From: Ifrita kowaldi
Taxonomy: Eukaryota; Chordata; Aves; Passeriformes; Cinclosomatidae
Direction: 5' to 3'
NCBI GenBank assembly: GCA_013398055.1
Contig: VZRS01002795.1
Span: 613,267-677,266, forward strand
DNA: 64,000 nt
Notes under the pieces: generated by a model
The model's input: only the letters and a program-made list of their open reading frames with translations
The model's database searches: none
What the model was told of the DNA's origin: nothing
Made by a program: the position numbers and the translations under genes
Shown here: positions 13,228-22,528 of the stretch, one piece after another
Layout of the letters: every line of letters begins with the position of its first letter
How positions within the stretch are numbered: position 1 is the stretch's first letter

Positions 13228-15335
13228 AATTCAGGTTCCCATTTGCATGAATGCCAGTCCATGATTTGATAGTTATTCTTACTGTCTAGTAATGCTTCTA
13301 TTTTTTTCCCTTTGAATGAAGAAGCAAGCCCCAGGAAGCCATAGATTTACCTCCAAGTGAAAGACAACGGCTAGAAATCAACTTTATTGCATCCTTTGTG
13401 GATTTCACTTGGTGTTGTAAAGGAGGATAATAACTTGGGAGTTCCTGCTGCACATCGTCACAGGGACTTGCAGGATAAAGTCTGTGTCTGGGACAGATGC
13501 TGACCTGGATTAGTGAAAGAACCTGAGTTACCAGATCCTTTCACAGAGTGCCCTGAGGGTGCATATTTGGGTCATGGGGCCTGACTTTTCTCCAAAAAAC
13601 TTGCAAATGGAAAGGAAAAAATAAAGCAAGACACATCTGCTAACCAAAGTTTTCCATCCGGACGCCACCATCTTCTGCATGGCTGAAGCTATTAGTGAAA
13701 ATAAAATGCTTGAACTGAAGTATGCATATGTGACTGTGCATATTACAAGTTTGGGTTTGGGGGGTTTTTTTAAGCTTTAATAGTATAATTCTGGTAATTT
13801 TCCAATAGAACAATGTATTGAATTCTCTATAATACCTTTGACAAATGTTGACTTGAGACATTGATTTTGTAATGAGAAAATCAAAGGCAAGTAACAGCAA
13901 AAGAAACTCTGATAATTCATTTGAGAGTTTCCAGGCAAACAATTTCTTTGCCCAAAATGCCCATGCAATTTCTGTGCACTAACAGAAAGGTTATCTCAAA
14001 AGAGTTCAAAGAGGGAGCTGCTCATAAATCTAAATACTCACCTTTTGATGCAGATTAATATAAGAAAGACTAAATAATAAGCATAATTTCTTGTGATTGT
14101 TGTGTCTGATCCACCTATCATGAGTTTAATGCTTACTAAGGGAAAATACATGTCAGATACAGAGCTACAATTTATGCCTACACTTTCATGGACTTCAGTG
14201 GAGCTACCCTGGCTCTCCTTAGCTGAGTATGAAACCCCTTGAAGTTCTGTGAGGAAGTACATTTTTCAGCTGGAAAAGTGAATCCAAATCTTTCAGTCCC
14301 GGGCTCTGAGCCAAGCAGCATAGCTTTAGCTTTTCCCACATTCAGCATCTACTTGCATTTCAATAGCAAAGCCTGGAAACTGTCAAAAAACGCTCTGGAG
14401 GTGGATCTGGTCCTTGTCTACAGCTACATTACTGACATGTATATCAGTGCTTTCTATACACTTACAGTCAAAAGGCTTTAAAGACTATGGAAAGTTGTAT
14501 ATACATCTTTTAACAAGAGAAAAACAGATGTTCTTACACTCAGTGTTATGGGAGTCAGTGTGCTCTCTCTGTCGCCCTTAGCTGCTGCAGGTCTTTTGAA
14601 AATTGGTCTGAAAGAAAGGACTTTTTTTTCTAATGTATATGTTTCATAAATGAAGAGCATCAGCAAAGTTAAAATTCTCTGTGTCTTCACAAGCTGAAAA
14701 AATCCTGCCTTCAGAGGGAGTTCAGACATATTGGTCTCAGATGCTGCACATTTGAGCCTTCTGTGAGTTAAGATTTCCTGCTATGTGAATGGTACAGAGC
14801 AGTGAGTAAGGGCAGAATGTTTTTACTGAGAAAGAAGTGGATACTCACTATTAAAAGTTTAAGTGAGTAAGGATCCCTGTCGGGTTGGAATTCCAAGCTT
14901 TTCAAAGCCGGTGGGAATTTTGCCATATTGGCGGTATGGAGCCTATATCATCCCTGAAGTTCCTAACGTATGCCCATGCTTGTTGAAACCACAGTAAGTA
15001 AGTAAGGCAGGCTTGCTTTCTTCTTCTGTCAACTCCATTTGCCTTAGAGGAGATCAGTTTTGAATGCAAACGATTTAACTAACTCATGAAAGTCAAAATT
15101 GCGTAAATAGCATTTGTAATAATTGCTGTTCTTTGTAAAAACATATTTTGGAATTGAAGCACTTCGGCTTCAGCACCAAATATTCTTGCCAGCACATATT
15201 TGCAGCTATGTCATATGTATACAGGTTGCTAACAAAACCACACAGAAATACAGAAAATACTGGTATTCAGAGGGCACCTGCAATTAAAATCTGTGTCCAG
15301 AGCCTGTAGTTTATTATATGTTAGCTGGCAGGAGA
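13228..15335. other. AT-rich non-coding DNA
   Basis: I see no gene, transposon end or strong repeat. Open frames on both strands are short and mutually overlapping, as expected by chance. Confidence 0.5.
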
Positions 15336-15730
15336 GAGTTTCCGCCCAGGCCATGCCACATCTGGGCTGTTCTCCAGCTCCTCACAGCCCTGCCCTGCCC
15401 GGCCTTGAGTTCCACCAGCGAGGCCACTCACGGCCCATGGGTTGGCCTGGCTTTGGGCCATCCCCAGGGCATTGCCCAGTGCCGAGGATGTGGCTGCCTA
15501 TGGTCCCCCGGCTGCCCTGCTCCTGGCTGGGGTGGTGGAATGGGTCCTGGCTGCCAAGCTCTTTCCTGATGAACTCTCGTGGGGACCCCACAATCCCAGG
15601 GAGTCCTTGGCCCCATATGGCACCCTGATGGTGGCAGTCACAGCTTCCTGGAGAGCTCTTCTCCTCTGTCATCAGTTTTGTTGCCTAGGGAGTCTGTAAC
15701 AAAGTCTCTTCTTGGCATGCATGGGAGAAA
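15336..15730. other. GC-rich block, origin unclear
   Basis: Base composition changes sharply to GC-rich, with several CpGs, against AT-rich DNA to the left. Overlapping open frames exist on both strands (for example 15442-15699 plus, hydrophobic and Ala/Leu-rich), as GC-rich DNA produces by chance. A strong splice-donor-like AAAG|GTGAGTGG sits at about 15729-15736. It could be a retrocopy, a degraded repeat or an exon of a non-coding transcript. I recognise no protein family. Confidence 0.3.
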
Positions 15731-15867
15731 GGTGAGTGGGAAGCTGAGGGTGGGGAGAAAGGTGATCTGCTCTCAGCACACAGCTGCGTACCTGTCTCTG
15801 TCTCACCTTCAGGAATAAATGAAACCAGAGGGACTGAGACAACTGCAAAGCTTGCACAAATCCCCAA

Positions 15868-15970
15868 AACACAGAATTGCAGAATCAGCTGGTTGGAAAA
15901 GACCCTGAGATCATTGAGTCCAACCATTGACTGATCAAAACCACGTAAACTAGACCATGGCACCAAGTGC
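15868..15970 (-). mobile_element. CR1 LINE part 1 of 3 (3' end), minus strand
   Basis: This is the antisense 3' UTR and terminus of a CR1. It starts with the antisense tail near ACAGAATTGCAGAATCAGC, followed by GGTTGGAAAAGACC and GAGTCCAACCATTGA. It runs straight up to AAGTGC, where the first solo LTR begins. The CR1 resumes with the duplicated AAGTGC at 16814 and continues as the same 3' UTR. Confidence 0.9.
15965..15970. repeat. 6-bp target-site duplication, left copy (AAGTGC)
   Basis: Perfectly repeated at 16814-16819 on the far side of the LTR. Six bases is typical of ERVK/alpha- and betaretrovirus-type integration. Confidence 0.88.
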
Positions 15971-16420
15971 TGTGGCGGTGGCCCATGTGCCCTCTGGCCC
16001 GGGGCTGATCTCTTGGGTCCGATATCCACCGAGAGACAATGATTGTATGGATGAAGAATCCATTGAAAGCAGCTCTGGAGCTGCAGAGAGCACATCAGTC
16101 ACCCTGCAGGGACAGCCCTAATGGGCCTGTCAATCAAGAGGGAACGCCCAGTGGGCGTCAACCCTGGGCAGCACCCTTTGGTTGCATCCCCACCCCGTTC
16201 TAGAAGGTTCAGTTAGGCAAGCGATGTGATTGGGTTAAAGGTTTATGTTTATTCATTTTGCCTGTTGCATATTACATTAGCTTCTGGAAACTTCTCCTGT
16301 TTGCTGCTCCCTATTGGTTGCATCCCAGTTTTTCCTCCCCTCAAACCTTGCAATTGGTCGCCTGTCATCTGTTCATCATCTTCGGATTCGTCAGTTGAAA
16401 ACCACGCCCTGGGAGTTGTT

Positions 16421-16432
16421 GCTGTATTTAAG
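16421..16432 (+). promoter_or_regulatory. LTR TATA-like box
   Basis: GCTGTATTTAAG lies about 450 bases into the LTR, with CCAAT-type motifs upstream, as expected for the U3 promoter. Activity is unknown. Confidence 0.45.
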
Positions 16433-16489
16433 TTGCCGTCCCATGCTCTCTGCACTTCTTTTCGCTCCCCATCTCCACTGCCTTCTCCC

Positions 16490-16618
16490 NGGGTTTGTGA
16501 GCTAAGATAAGGACCAGAAGAGATCACTCACCAAATACCGTCATGTGAAAAACAGACTTGAATTAGAGATGTGAATTGAATTTATTACTAACAAAATCAG
16601 AGCAGGATAATGAGAAGN
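16490..16618. other. N-bounded 127-bp block, probable assembly artefact
   Basis: Single Ns stand at 16490 and 16618. The 127 bases between them (16491-16617) match 18157-18283 base for base, although the two sites lie in different, unrelated LTRs. An exact copy ending precisely at two ambiguous bases is best explained by wrong gap filling or a misplaced small contig. A natural duplication would rarely end exactly at both Ns. Confidence 0.85.
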
Positions 16619-16813
16619 AAACCCTTTCCTGCGGAAGAAGCCCTTCTCAGCTCCTTTATTCCCTCCGCCTTTGCCTGCTGTCCTGGCGCTCAGCTCAGCC
16701 CTCGCCACGTGGTGAGCTTGCTTCAGCCATTGAACATTTTTGGGTCCTCAGCCCCAAATTGTCGGCTCCTACTCAGGGCCACCGGGCAGCCCAGAGTCCA
16801 GGAGACCCCGACA

Positions 16814-16819
16814 AAGTGC
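16814..16819. repeat. 6-bp target-site duplication, right copy (AAGTGC)
   Basis: Matches 15965-15970 exactly and restores the CR1 3' UTR reading once the LTR is removed. Confidence 0.88.
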
Positions 16820-17132
16820 CATGTTCTGTGGTTTCCTGAACACCTTTAGGGATGGTGACTCCACCACCTCTGTGGGCAGTCCATTTCAATGTTTAACAAC
16901 CCTTTCCACGAAGAAATTCCTCCTGATGTACAACCTGAACCTCCCCTGGTAGAGATTGAGACTGTGTCCTCTCACCAGCCACCTGGGAGAAGAGGCTGAA
17001 CCCCACCTTGCTACACTCTCCTTTTAGGCACTTGAGAAGAGCAAATAGGTTTCCCCTGAATCTCTTTTCCTCCAGGCTAAACACCCCCTTTAGCTGCCTC
17101 AGCTGCTTCTCACAGGACTTGTGCTCCAGACC

Positions 17133-18063
17133 CTACCTCAGTTCTGTTGCCCTTCTCTGGACTTGCTCCAGTCCCTCAATGTCTTTTGTGTAGTGATGGG
17201 CCCAGAACTGAACACAGCATTCGAGGTGTGGCCTCACCAGTGCAGAGTACAGGGGGACAATCCCTGCCCTGGTCTTGCTGGCCACACTATTGCTGATACA
17301 GGCCAGGATACCTTTGGCCTTCTTGGCCACCGGGGCACACGGCTGGATCACGCTCAGCCCATTGTCAACCAGCACTCCCTCTTCTACGAGGCAGCTTGCC
17401 AGCCACTCTGCCCCAAGCCTGTAGTGCCTCATGGGGTTGTTGTGGCCAAAGTGTGTAATTCAGCACTTGGAATTTTAGACCTCATACCATTGGCCTCAGC
17501 CCATCAATCCAGCCTATGTCCCTCTGCAGATTCTCCCGACCCTCCAGGAGATCAACACTTGGGGTCATCTGGAAATTTATTGAAGATGCACTCAATTCCC
17601 TCATCAATAAAGAAGTTAAACAGGACTGGCCCCAACACTGATCCCTGGGGAACTCCACTAGCGACAGGCCACAAAGCAGATGTGGCACCATTCATCACCT
17701 CTCTCTGGGCCCAGCCAGTTCTTAATCCAGCAAACAGGGCACCCATCCAAGCCATGGACTACCAGCTTTTCCAGGAGAGTGCTGTGGGAGACAGTATCAA
17801 AGGTTTCACTGAAGGTAGACAACGTCCACAGCCTTTCCCTCATGCACTGAGCAGGTTGTGTGGGCATAGACGGAGATCGGGTTGGTCAGGCAGGACCTGC
17901 CTTTCCCACAGCCCTGCAGGCTGGACCTCATCCCCTGGTTGTCCTGTATGTGCTGTGTGATGGCACTCAAGATGATCTGTTCTGTAACTTTCCCTGACAC
18001 CAGGGTCAGACCGACAGTCTTGTAGTTTCCCAGATCCTCCTTCCAGTCCTTCTTGCGGATGGG
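17133..18063 (-). pseudogene. CR1 ORF2 reverse transcriptase, broken
   Basis: This is the coding remnant of the CR1 non-LTR retrotransposon, whose ORF2 product nicks DNA and reverse-transcribes CR1 RNA. The frames at 17806-18099, 17658-17867, 17552-17755, 17482-17691 and 17133-17432 follow each other on the minus strand. Between them they carry recognisable RT blocks: a VVYLQ-type block, FDTVSHSTLLEKL, and GVPQGSVLGPVLFN. The catalytic core, normally F/Y-A-D-D, reads FPDD at 17564-17575, an Ala-to-Pro change. The last frame holds the ORF2 C-terminal region (LVDNGLSV, ALVRPHLECCVQFW). Several frameshifts and stops separate the pieces. It is dead, and its N-terminal endonuclease is missing through 5' truncation. 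Confidence 0.88.
18059..18063. repeat. 5-bp target-site duplication, left copy (ATGGG)
   Basis: Repeated exactly at 19140-19144. Five bases is typical of ERVL-type (class III) integration. Confidence 0.85.
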
Positions 18064-18156
18064 TGTTGGGTTGACTTTGGCTGGATGCCAGGCACCCACT
18101 AAAACTTCTCAGTCCCTCTCCTCCGCAGCTGTACAGGGGAGAAAAAATATAATGAA

Positions 18157-18283
18157 GGGTTTGTGAGCTAAGATAAGGACCAGAAGAGATCACTCACCAA
18201 ATACCGTCATGTGAAAAACAGACTTGAATTAGAGATGTGAATTGAATTTATTACTAACAAAATCAGAGCAGGATAATGAGAAG
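18157..18283. repeat. genuine source of the 127-bp copy at 16491-16617
   Basis: This copy sits in continuous N-free sequence within the ERVL-like LTR and reads naturally into both flanks (ATAATGAA to the left, AAAATAAGACC to the right). It is therefore the real location of the block. Confidence 0.85.
18247..18252 (-). terminator. LTR poly-A signal AATAAA, minus strand
   Basis: TTTATT on the plus strand. It is the only canonical signal placed sensibly for the minus-strand LTR, about 190 bases before its end. Confidence 0.5.
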
Positions 18284-18477
18284 TAAAATAAGACCTTAAA
18301 ACCCCCTTATCCCCACCACTCACTCCTTTCTAGCTCTGCCTCCTCCCCTTCAACAGTTCAGGGAGATGGTAAATGGGGGTTAGGGTCAGTTCCTCACAAG
18401 CTGTTTCTCACATTGGTCAGGGAGAGGAATTCTTCCCCTGCTCCACCGTTGGGACTCTGCCACAGAAGATAGTCCTC

Positions 18478-18700
18478 AATGAACTTCTCCAACATCCCAC
18501 AAGCAGTTCTCCATGAACTACTCCAATGTGGATCACTCTTCCACAGGAGTGCAGTCCTTCAAGCACAGGCTGCTCCAGTGTTGTTCCCCCACAGGGTCAC
18601 ATGTCCTACCAGAAAACCTGATCCAGCGTGAGCTCCTTTCTCCTGCAGGTCCCTACCAGGAACCTGCTCCAGCAAGGGCTTCTCCTGCTTCCTCTCAGGC
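18478..18700. repeat. degenerate ~47-bp tandem repeat inside the LTR
   Basis: A unit built on GAAC-TGCTCCAGCRTGRG recurs at 18481, 18515, 18566, 18613 and 18660. The spacings are 34, 51, 47 and 47. Copies are diverged. It explains much of the LTR's excess length between the TATA box and the poly-A signal. Confidence 0.7.
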
Positions 18701-18964
18701 ATCCACCTACCCTGACATGGGTCTCCTCGATGTGCTGCAGGTGGATCTCTGTGTCCACATGGACGTCCATGGGCTGCAGGGTCACACCTGCCTCACCATG
18801 GGCTGCACCACAGGCTGCAGAGGAATCTCAGCTCCAGCACCTGGAGCAGCTCCTCCCCCTCTTTCTCCACTGACCTTGGTGTCTGCAGGGTTGTTCCTCT
18901 CACATGTTTTCACCCTGTTGTTCTCTGGCCACAATTGCATCAGTGCAATAGCCTTTTTTTCCTT

Positions 18965-18973
18965 CTTATATCT
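18965..18973 (-). promoter_or_regulatory. LTR TATA-like box, minus strand
   Basis: AGATATAAG on the minus strand, downstream of a CCAAT box in the LTR orientation. It is part of the U3 of the ERVL-like solo LTR. Confidence 0.45.
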
Positions 18974-19139
18974 GTTATCACAGGAGTGTTATCACCATCT
19001 GTGATTGACCCAGCCTTGGCCAGAGGCATGTCATTGGAGCTGCCAGGAATTGGCTCTGCAGGGCATGGAGGAAGCTTCCAGCAGCTCCTCACAGAAGCCA
19101 CCCCTGCTACCAAAACCTGACCATACAAACCTAAATACA

Positions 19140-19262
19140 ATGGGCATCACATTGACCAAACTCCAGTTACCAGGACTAATAATAAATGACAGAGAGTGGT
19201 TTCATGAGTGTTTCTGCCACCTCCATCAGTACCCTTGGGTGGATCCCATCTGACTCCACATT
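19140..19262 (-). mobile_element. CR1 LINE part 3 of 3 (most 5' part), minus strand
   Basis: It starts with the right-hand ATGGG duplication (19140-19144) and carries the CR1 ORF2 antisense text straight on: GCATCACATTGACC, then GTACCCTTGGGTGGATCCCA at 19229-19248. It fades out at about 19262, the 5' truncation point of the element. Removing the LTR rejoins it directly to 18063. Confidence 0.88.
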
Positions 19263-20662
19263 ATTCCTTACCTGACATACTCCCACAGAAGTCATAGTCC
19301 CTTTTAGCAAATATTTTTATTAGATAAGATGGGATTCTAAATATATCTGGCTACAAGTGGTATTTACTGTCATTTGATTTCACTGGGAGACTGCCTGAGG
19401 GAATGCTTTCTTTCATGCTATGCAGATAAGGCATAAGTGATGCCCAAAATCAAGGAGCATATTTGTGACTGAGCTGGGAAAAAGGGCTGTAAAAATCTTC
19501 TAACAAAGGACTTCTGATTAAATTATCAGGCAGAAATAAGATGAACAAATAAAAGTAGCAGGTTTTCTTCATATGATACACACACACAGTTAAACGGTGG
19601 AATTCAATGTTACAGAGGCCAAAAGTATTAATGGATTCAAAGAAGGATCAGACAGCTTCTTCGTTGAAAAAAAATGTTATCAGCTTTTATAAAATATAAA
19701 ACCACATATGCAACCTCCATTTTAGTAATTTCATAAGCAGAAGGAAGCTGGGATCTGGGTTGTTGCAGAGAGGTAGATATTCTGGTCTTGCCCTGTTGTC
19801 ACATTCTAGTAGCTATTGTCAGATCTAGAATTCTGGTCTGTATGTACGCATATGAATATATATACTTTTATAGATACACATAATCTATAGATGTGTATAT
19901 GTATAATCGCTCCCTCTTCTTCTCTCTCCTTACCTCTCTGTCTCAGTGACCTTACACAATGTCATTTAAAAGTCTGCCCAATAATAAATAAATTAATGCC
20001 TGCCTAAGAATTAATAAATTCTTACTAATGGGTTACATATTTTTTTGATGCAGACTCCAATATATTCAACAACAGTCTCCACACAAGGAGTGAAGCAAAG
20101 AGCAAGTATCTTCTCATCCAACAGATTGCCTTTGAGATGTTTTTGCCAGAGTAAGAGAGAAGCATAGCTCCAGGTGCTCTGTCAGTCACTGCATTTGGTC
20201 CTGGATGGAGCCAGCTGGCCTCTAGTCAGCCTCCAGTGCAGATGGAAATCCCAAAAACTGACCCACACTATCACTGATGAGACAAACCTCGTAATACAAG
20301 GCAGCAGTGCTAGATACAGCTATGGTGCTGACATTTTAAAAGTCTATATTTGGAGGCCTTACGGTAAATATCTGTGGGGCTCATAGAGTCATCTTGTTTT
20401 GAGACAGGAGATCTGAAACTTTGTCTCATCCTACTGTTGACACACAATACATTCTGGTAGCCCCAGTGCAAGGACTTCTGCTCTTCCCACCCTCTGTAGT
20501 CACTAATGTTGTAGCTCGTAGCCCCAGCACTTAGCTTGCACTTGCCTCCCACTTGGGAGCACTAGGAAGAAAACTGTTGACAAGACACTGAGCACACTCA
20601 AGGCCATGGATGCCTATTACACCAGCTGTAATTTGGACCAGAAGATTTAGACATGAGGCAGT
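19263..20662. other. AT-rich non-coding DNA
   Basis: No gene or transposon is visible. A short (AC)n run occurs near 19580. An AT-rich, alternating-purine/pyrimidine stretch lies at about 19840-19905. Confidence 0.5.
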
Positions 20663-20774
20663 ATCCTTTCAACCTGTGGCACTGGAAAGGTAATTTTAAA
20701 TTGAAGCTATGTCATGGAATTCAAATAGAGTGGGCTTATGAAGTTTGTTGACTTTTAGGTAGAAGACATGCATT
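20663..20774 (+). repeat. 112-bp inverted repeat, left arm
   Basis: Its reverse complement occurs at 24484-24595 with no indels and six mismatches (about 95% identity). Outside these limits the similarity stops sharply. It has no terminal inverted repeats, poly-A tail or coding frame that would place it in a known transposon class. It could be an unlisted interspersed repeat or a local inverted duplication. Confidence 0.9.
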
Positions 20775-21562
20775 AAGACCTTATTCCTTTCGCCTGCATG
20801 CCGGGCTCCATTTTAGAGAGGCATCCCTTGCCTTGTCCCTCTTTGATGCTGTGTTATTTTCACTCTGCTCTGGTGGCTGTGTCCTCTCAGAGTAGTAGCT
20901 GCACTGTTTCTACATCCAGGATCAGAAGCATTCACTTAATGGAAAATTGCAATATTTGCCACAAATTTATTGGAGAGCATGATATGAAATGCCATGTTAA
21001 TGGAGCATAACTCTATCTATGAACATAGCTTAAAGAATTCTCTGTATAAACTGAGTTTGTTTTAAACTGTTTTACTATGGTTGCCAAAACTCTCTGTCAT
21101 GTTTTTCTTTTGATTGCAGCTTGTTCAGCTGTCTCTTTATGCAGGGTGAAGCTAATGGATGATTACACAAGTTAAAAACCAGGCATCCTAGAAGTGGGAG
21201 AAAGGAACTCTGTTGTTTTTTTCATTTGTTCTGGTTTACCTCAAGCTGCCCTTTGGGATGTAATATTTTCCTGGTTACTCTTGCTCACTGCTTCTTTTTT
21301 TCTCACAGCATCCTTTTTTTTTTTTTTNNNNNNNNNNNNNNNNNNNNNNNNNNNNNNNNTTTTTTGTTGATGGCATGTCCTAGGCCATAAAAAGAGCTGG
21401 AAGATAGTATAGATAGGAGAAGGATGCTGCGAGCTTGATCTGGCAGAGTTTTCATTGCACTGGAATTTCAAAGAGAATAAAAATCTCTTCCCAAATTAAT
21501 GCTTTAGGAAAAACTAAACACAATATAAGAGCAATAGAATTTGCTTGTCTCCCCTTCCAAAT
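20775..21562. other. non-coding DNA with a sequencing gap
   Basis: Nothing recognisable apart from the T-tract and gap at 21314-21365. Confidence 0.5.
21328..21359. other. 32-N gap inside a poly-T run
   Basis: Fourteen Ts precede and six Ts follow the Ns, so the gap lies inside a homopolymer. The N count may or may not reflect the true length. No gene is interrupted. Confidence 0.95.
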
Positions 21563-22528
21563 ACAGAATCACAGAATTAATCAGGTTGGAAGAGACCACA
21601 GAGGTTCTGGTTCGACTACCATTCTCAGGCAGAGTCATTCTAGAGCACATTGCACAGGTTTGCATCCAGATGGTTTTTGAATATCTGCTGTGAGGTACAC
21701 TCCAAAACCTCTCTGGGCAACATGTCCCAGTGCGCGGTCACCTGCACAATAAAGAAGTTCTTCCTTGTGTTTGGGTGGAACTTCCTGTACATCACTTTGT
21801 CCCTGCTGCCTCTTGTCTTATTGCTCAAGCAGAGCCTGGATCCGTCCTTTTGACACCCACCCTTTAGATATTTATACACGTTAATGAGGTCCTCTCTCAG
21901 TCATCTCTTCTTGAGGCTGAACAGGATTGGCTCCCTCAGCCCTTCTTCATAGGGGGGATTCTCCAGACCCCTGAGCAACTTTGTTGCCCACCACTGGACC
22001 CACTCCAGGAGCTCCATGTCTCTTTTGTCCCGAGGAGCCCAGAACTGGACACAGCACTTCAGATGTGCCTCACCAGGGCACAGTAGAGGGACAGGATCAC
22101 CCCCCTTGTCCTGCTGGCAATGCTCTTCCTAATGCACCCGAGGACACCATTGGCCTTCTTGGCCCCCAGGGCACACTGCTGGCTCATGGACAGCTTGTTG
22201 TCCACCAGGACCCCCAGGTCCTTCTCCACAGAGCTGCTTCCGAGCAGATCAGCGCCCAGCCTGTGCTGGTGTCTGGGGTTATTCCTCCCCCAGTGCAGGA
22301 CCCTGCATTTGCCCTTGTTGACTTTCAGATGGTTTATCTCTGCCCATCTCCCCAGCCTGTTGAGGTCCCTCTGAAGGGCTGCACTCTGGGGTATTGGCCA
22401 CTGCTCCCAGGTTTGGTCATCAATGACCTGCTGAGGAGGCATCTGTCTCTTTGTCTGAGTCACTGATAAGCTAGTTAAAAACACTGGGCCTAATATAGAA
22501 CCCTGGGGGACACCACTATTGACAGGTG
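21563..22528 (-). mobile_element. CR1 LINE, 5'-truncated, minus strand
   Basis: The left end is the antisense CR1 3' terminus (ACAGAATCACAGAATTAATC, GGTTGGAAGAGACCAC). The middle is its 3' UTR, and the right part is ORF2 sequence up to CCTGGGGGACACCACTATTG. About 965 bases remain, and the 5' part of the element is missing. It belongs to a different CR1 subfamily from the one at 15.9-19.3 kb, because the 3' UTR wording differs (CACAATAAAGAAGTTCTTCC here). Confidence 0.95.
22059..22484 (-). pseudogene. CR1 ORF2 C-terminal fragment, 141 codons open
   Basis: One continuous minus-strand frame holds the end of the CR1 reverse transcriptase ORF. It contains RWAEINHLKVNKGKCRVLHW, the VEKDLGVLVDNKLSM block and a KKANGVLGCIRKSIASR block. 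The RT catalytic residues lie upstream and are absent through 5' truncation. The frame is opened at its start by unrelated residues. It is not functional, but its intactness suggests it is younger than the CR1 at 15.9-19.3 kb. Confidence 0.85.

Larger units (their letters stand above)
15971..16813 (+). mobile_element. solo LTR, ERVK-like (6-bp TSD), inserted in CR1
   Basis: It begins TGTGGCGGTGG and ends CCCCGACA, giving the TG...CA ends of retroviral LTRs, and is bracketed by a perfect AAGTGC duplication. Plus orientation is indicated by a TATA-like TGTATTTAAG at about 16423-16432, with inverted CCAAT motifs upstream (CTATTGG near 16311, CAATTGG near 16351). No poly-A signal is intact. The bases after the second N (AAACCC) could be the end of an AATAAA lost at that point. 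The assembled 843 bp include 127 foreign bases between two Ns, so the true length and R/U5 sequence here are unknown. Its class is inferred from the TSD length only. Confidence 0.85.
16820..18063 (-). mobile_element. CR1 LINE part 2 of 3, minus strand
   Basis: From right to left on the minus strand this covers the reverse transcriptase domain, the C-terminal part of ORF2 and the start of the 3' UTR. The 3' UTR portion contains GATGGTGACTCCACCACCTC at 16852, a signature CR1 string. The element stops at ATGGG (18059-18063), where the second solo LTR intrudes, and continues after that LTR at 19140. Together the three parts make about 1.46 kb of 5'-truncated CR1. Confidence 0.93.
18064..19139 (-). 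mobile_element. solo LTR, ERVL-like (5-bp TSD), inserted in CR1
   Basis: The plus strand reads TGTTGGGTTGACTTTGG at the left end and ACCTAAATACA at the right, giving TG...CA termini, with ATGGG duplicated on both sides. On the minus strand the order is U3 with a CCAAT box (GCCAATTCC near 19050), a TATA-like AGATATAAG at 18965-18973, and AATAAA at 18247-18252. So the LTR reads minus, the same direction as the CR1 it interrupts. The 1,076-bp length and the ~720 bp between TATA and poly-A signal are unusually long for an LTR. I recognise the wording as a widespread avian LTR, but assign the class mainly from the TSD. Confidence 0.88.

Noticed and set aside
17121..17960. 279-codon plus-strand open frame, the longest in the window
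   Set aside because: It is the antisense of the minus-strand CR1 reverse transcriptase region. The real coding remnants are on the other strand.
18513..19004. 163-codon plus-strand frame
   Set aside because: Lies wholly inside the ERVL-like solo LTR, where GC-rich repeats keep frames open by chance.
21981..22466. 161-codon plus-strand open frame
   Set aside because: Antisense shadow of the CR1 ORF2 fragment at 22059-22484.
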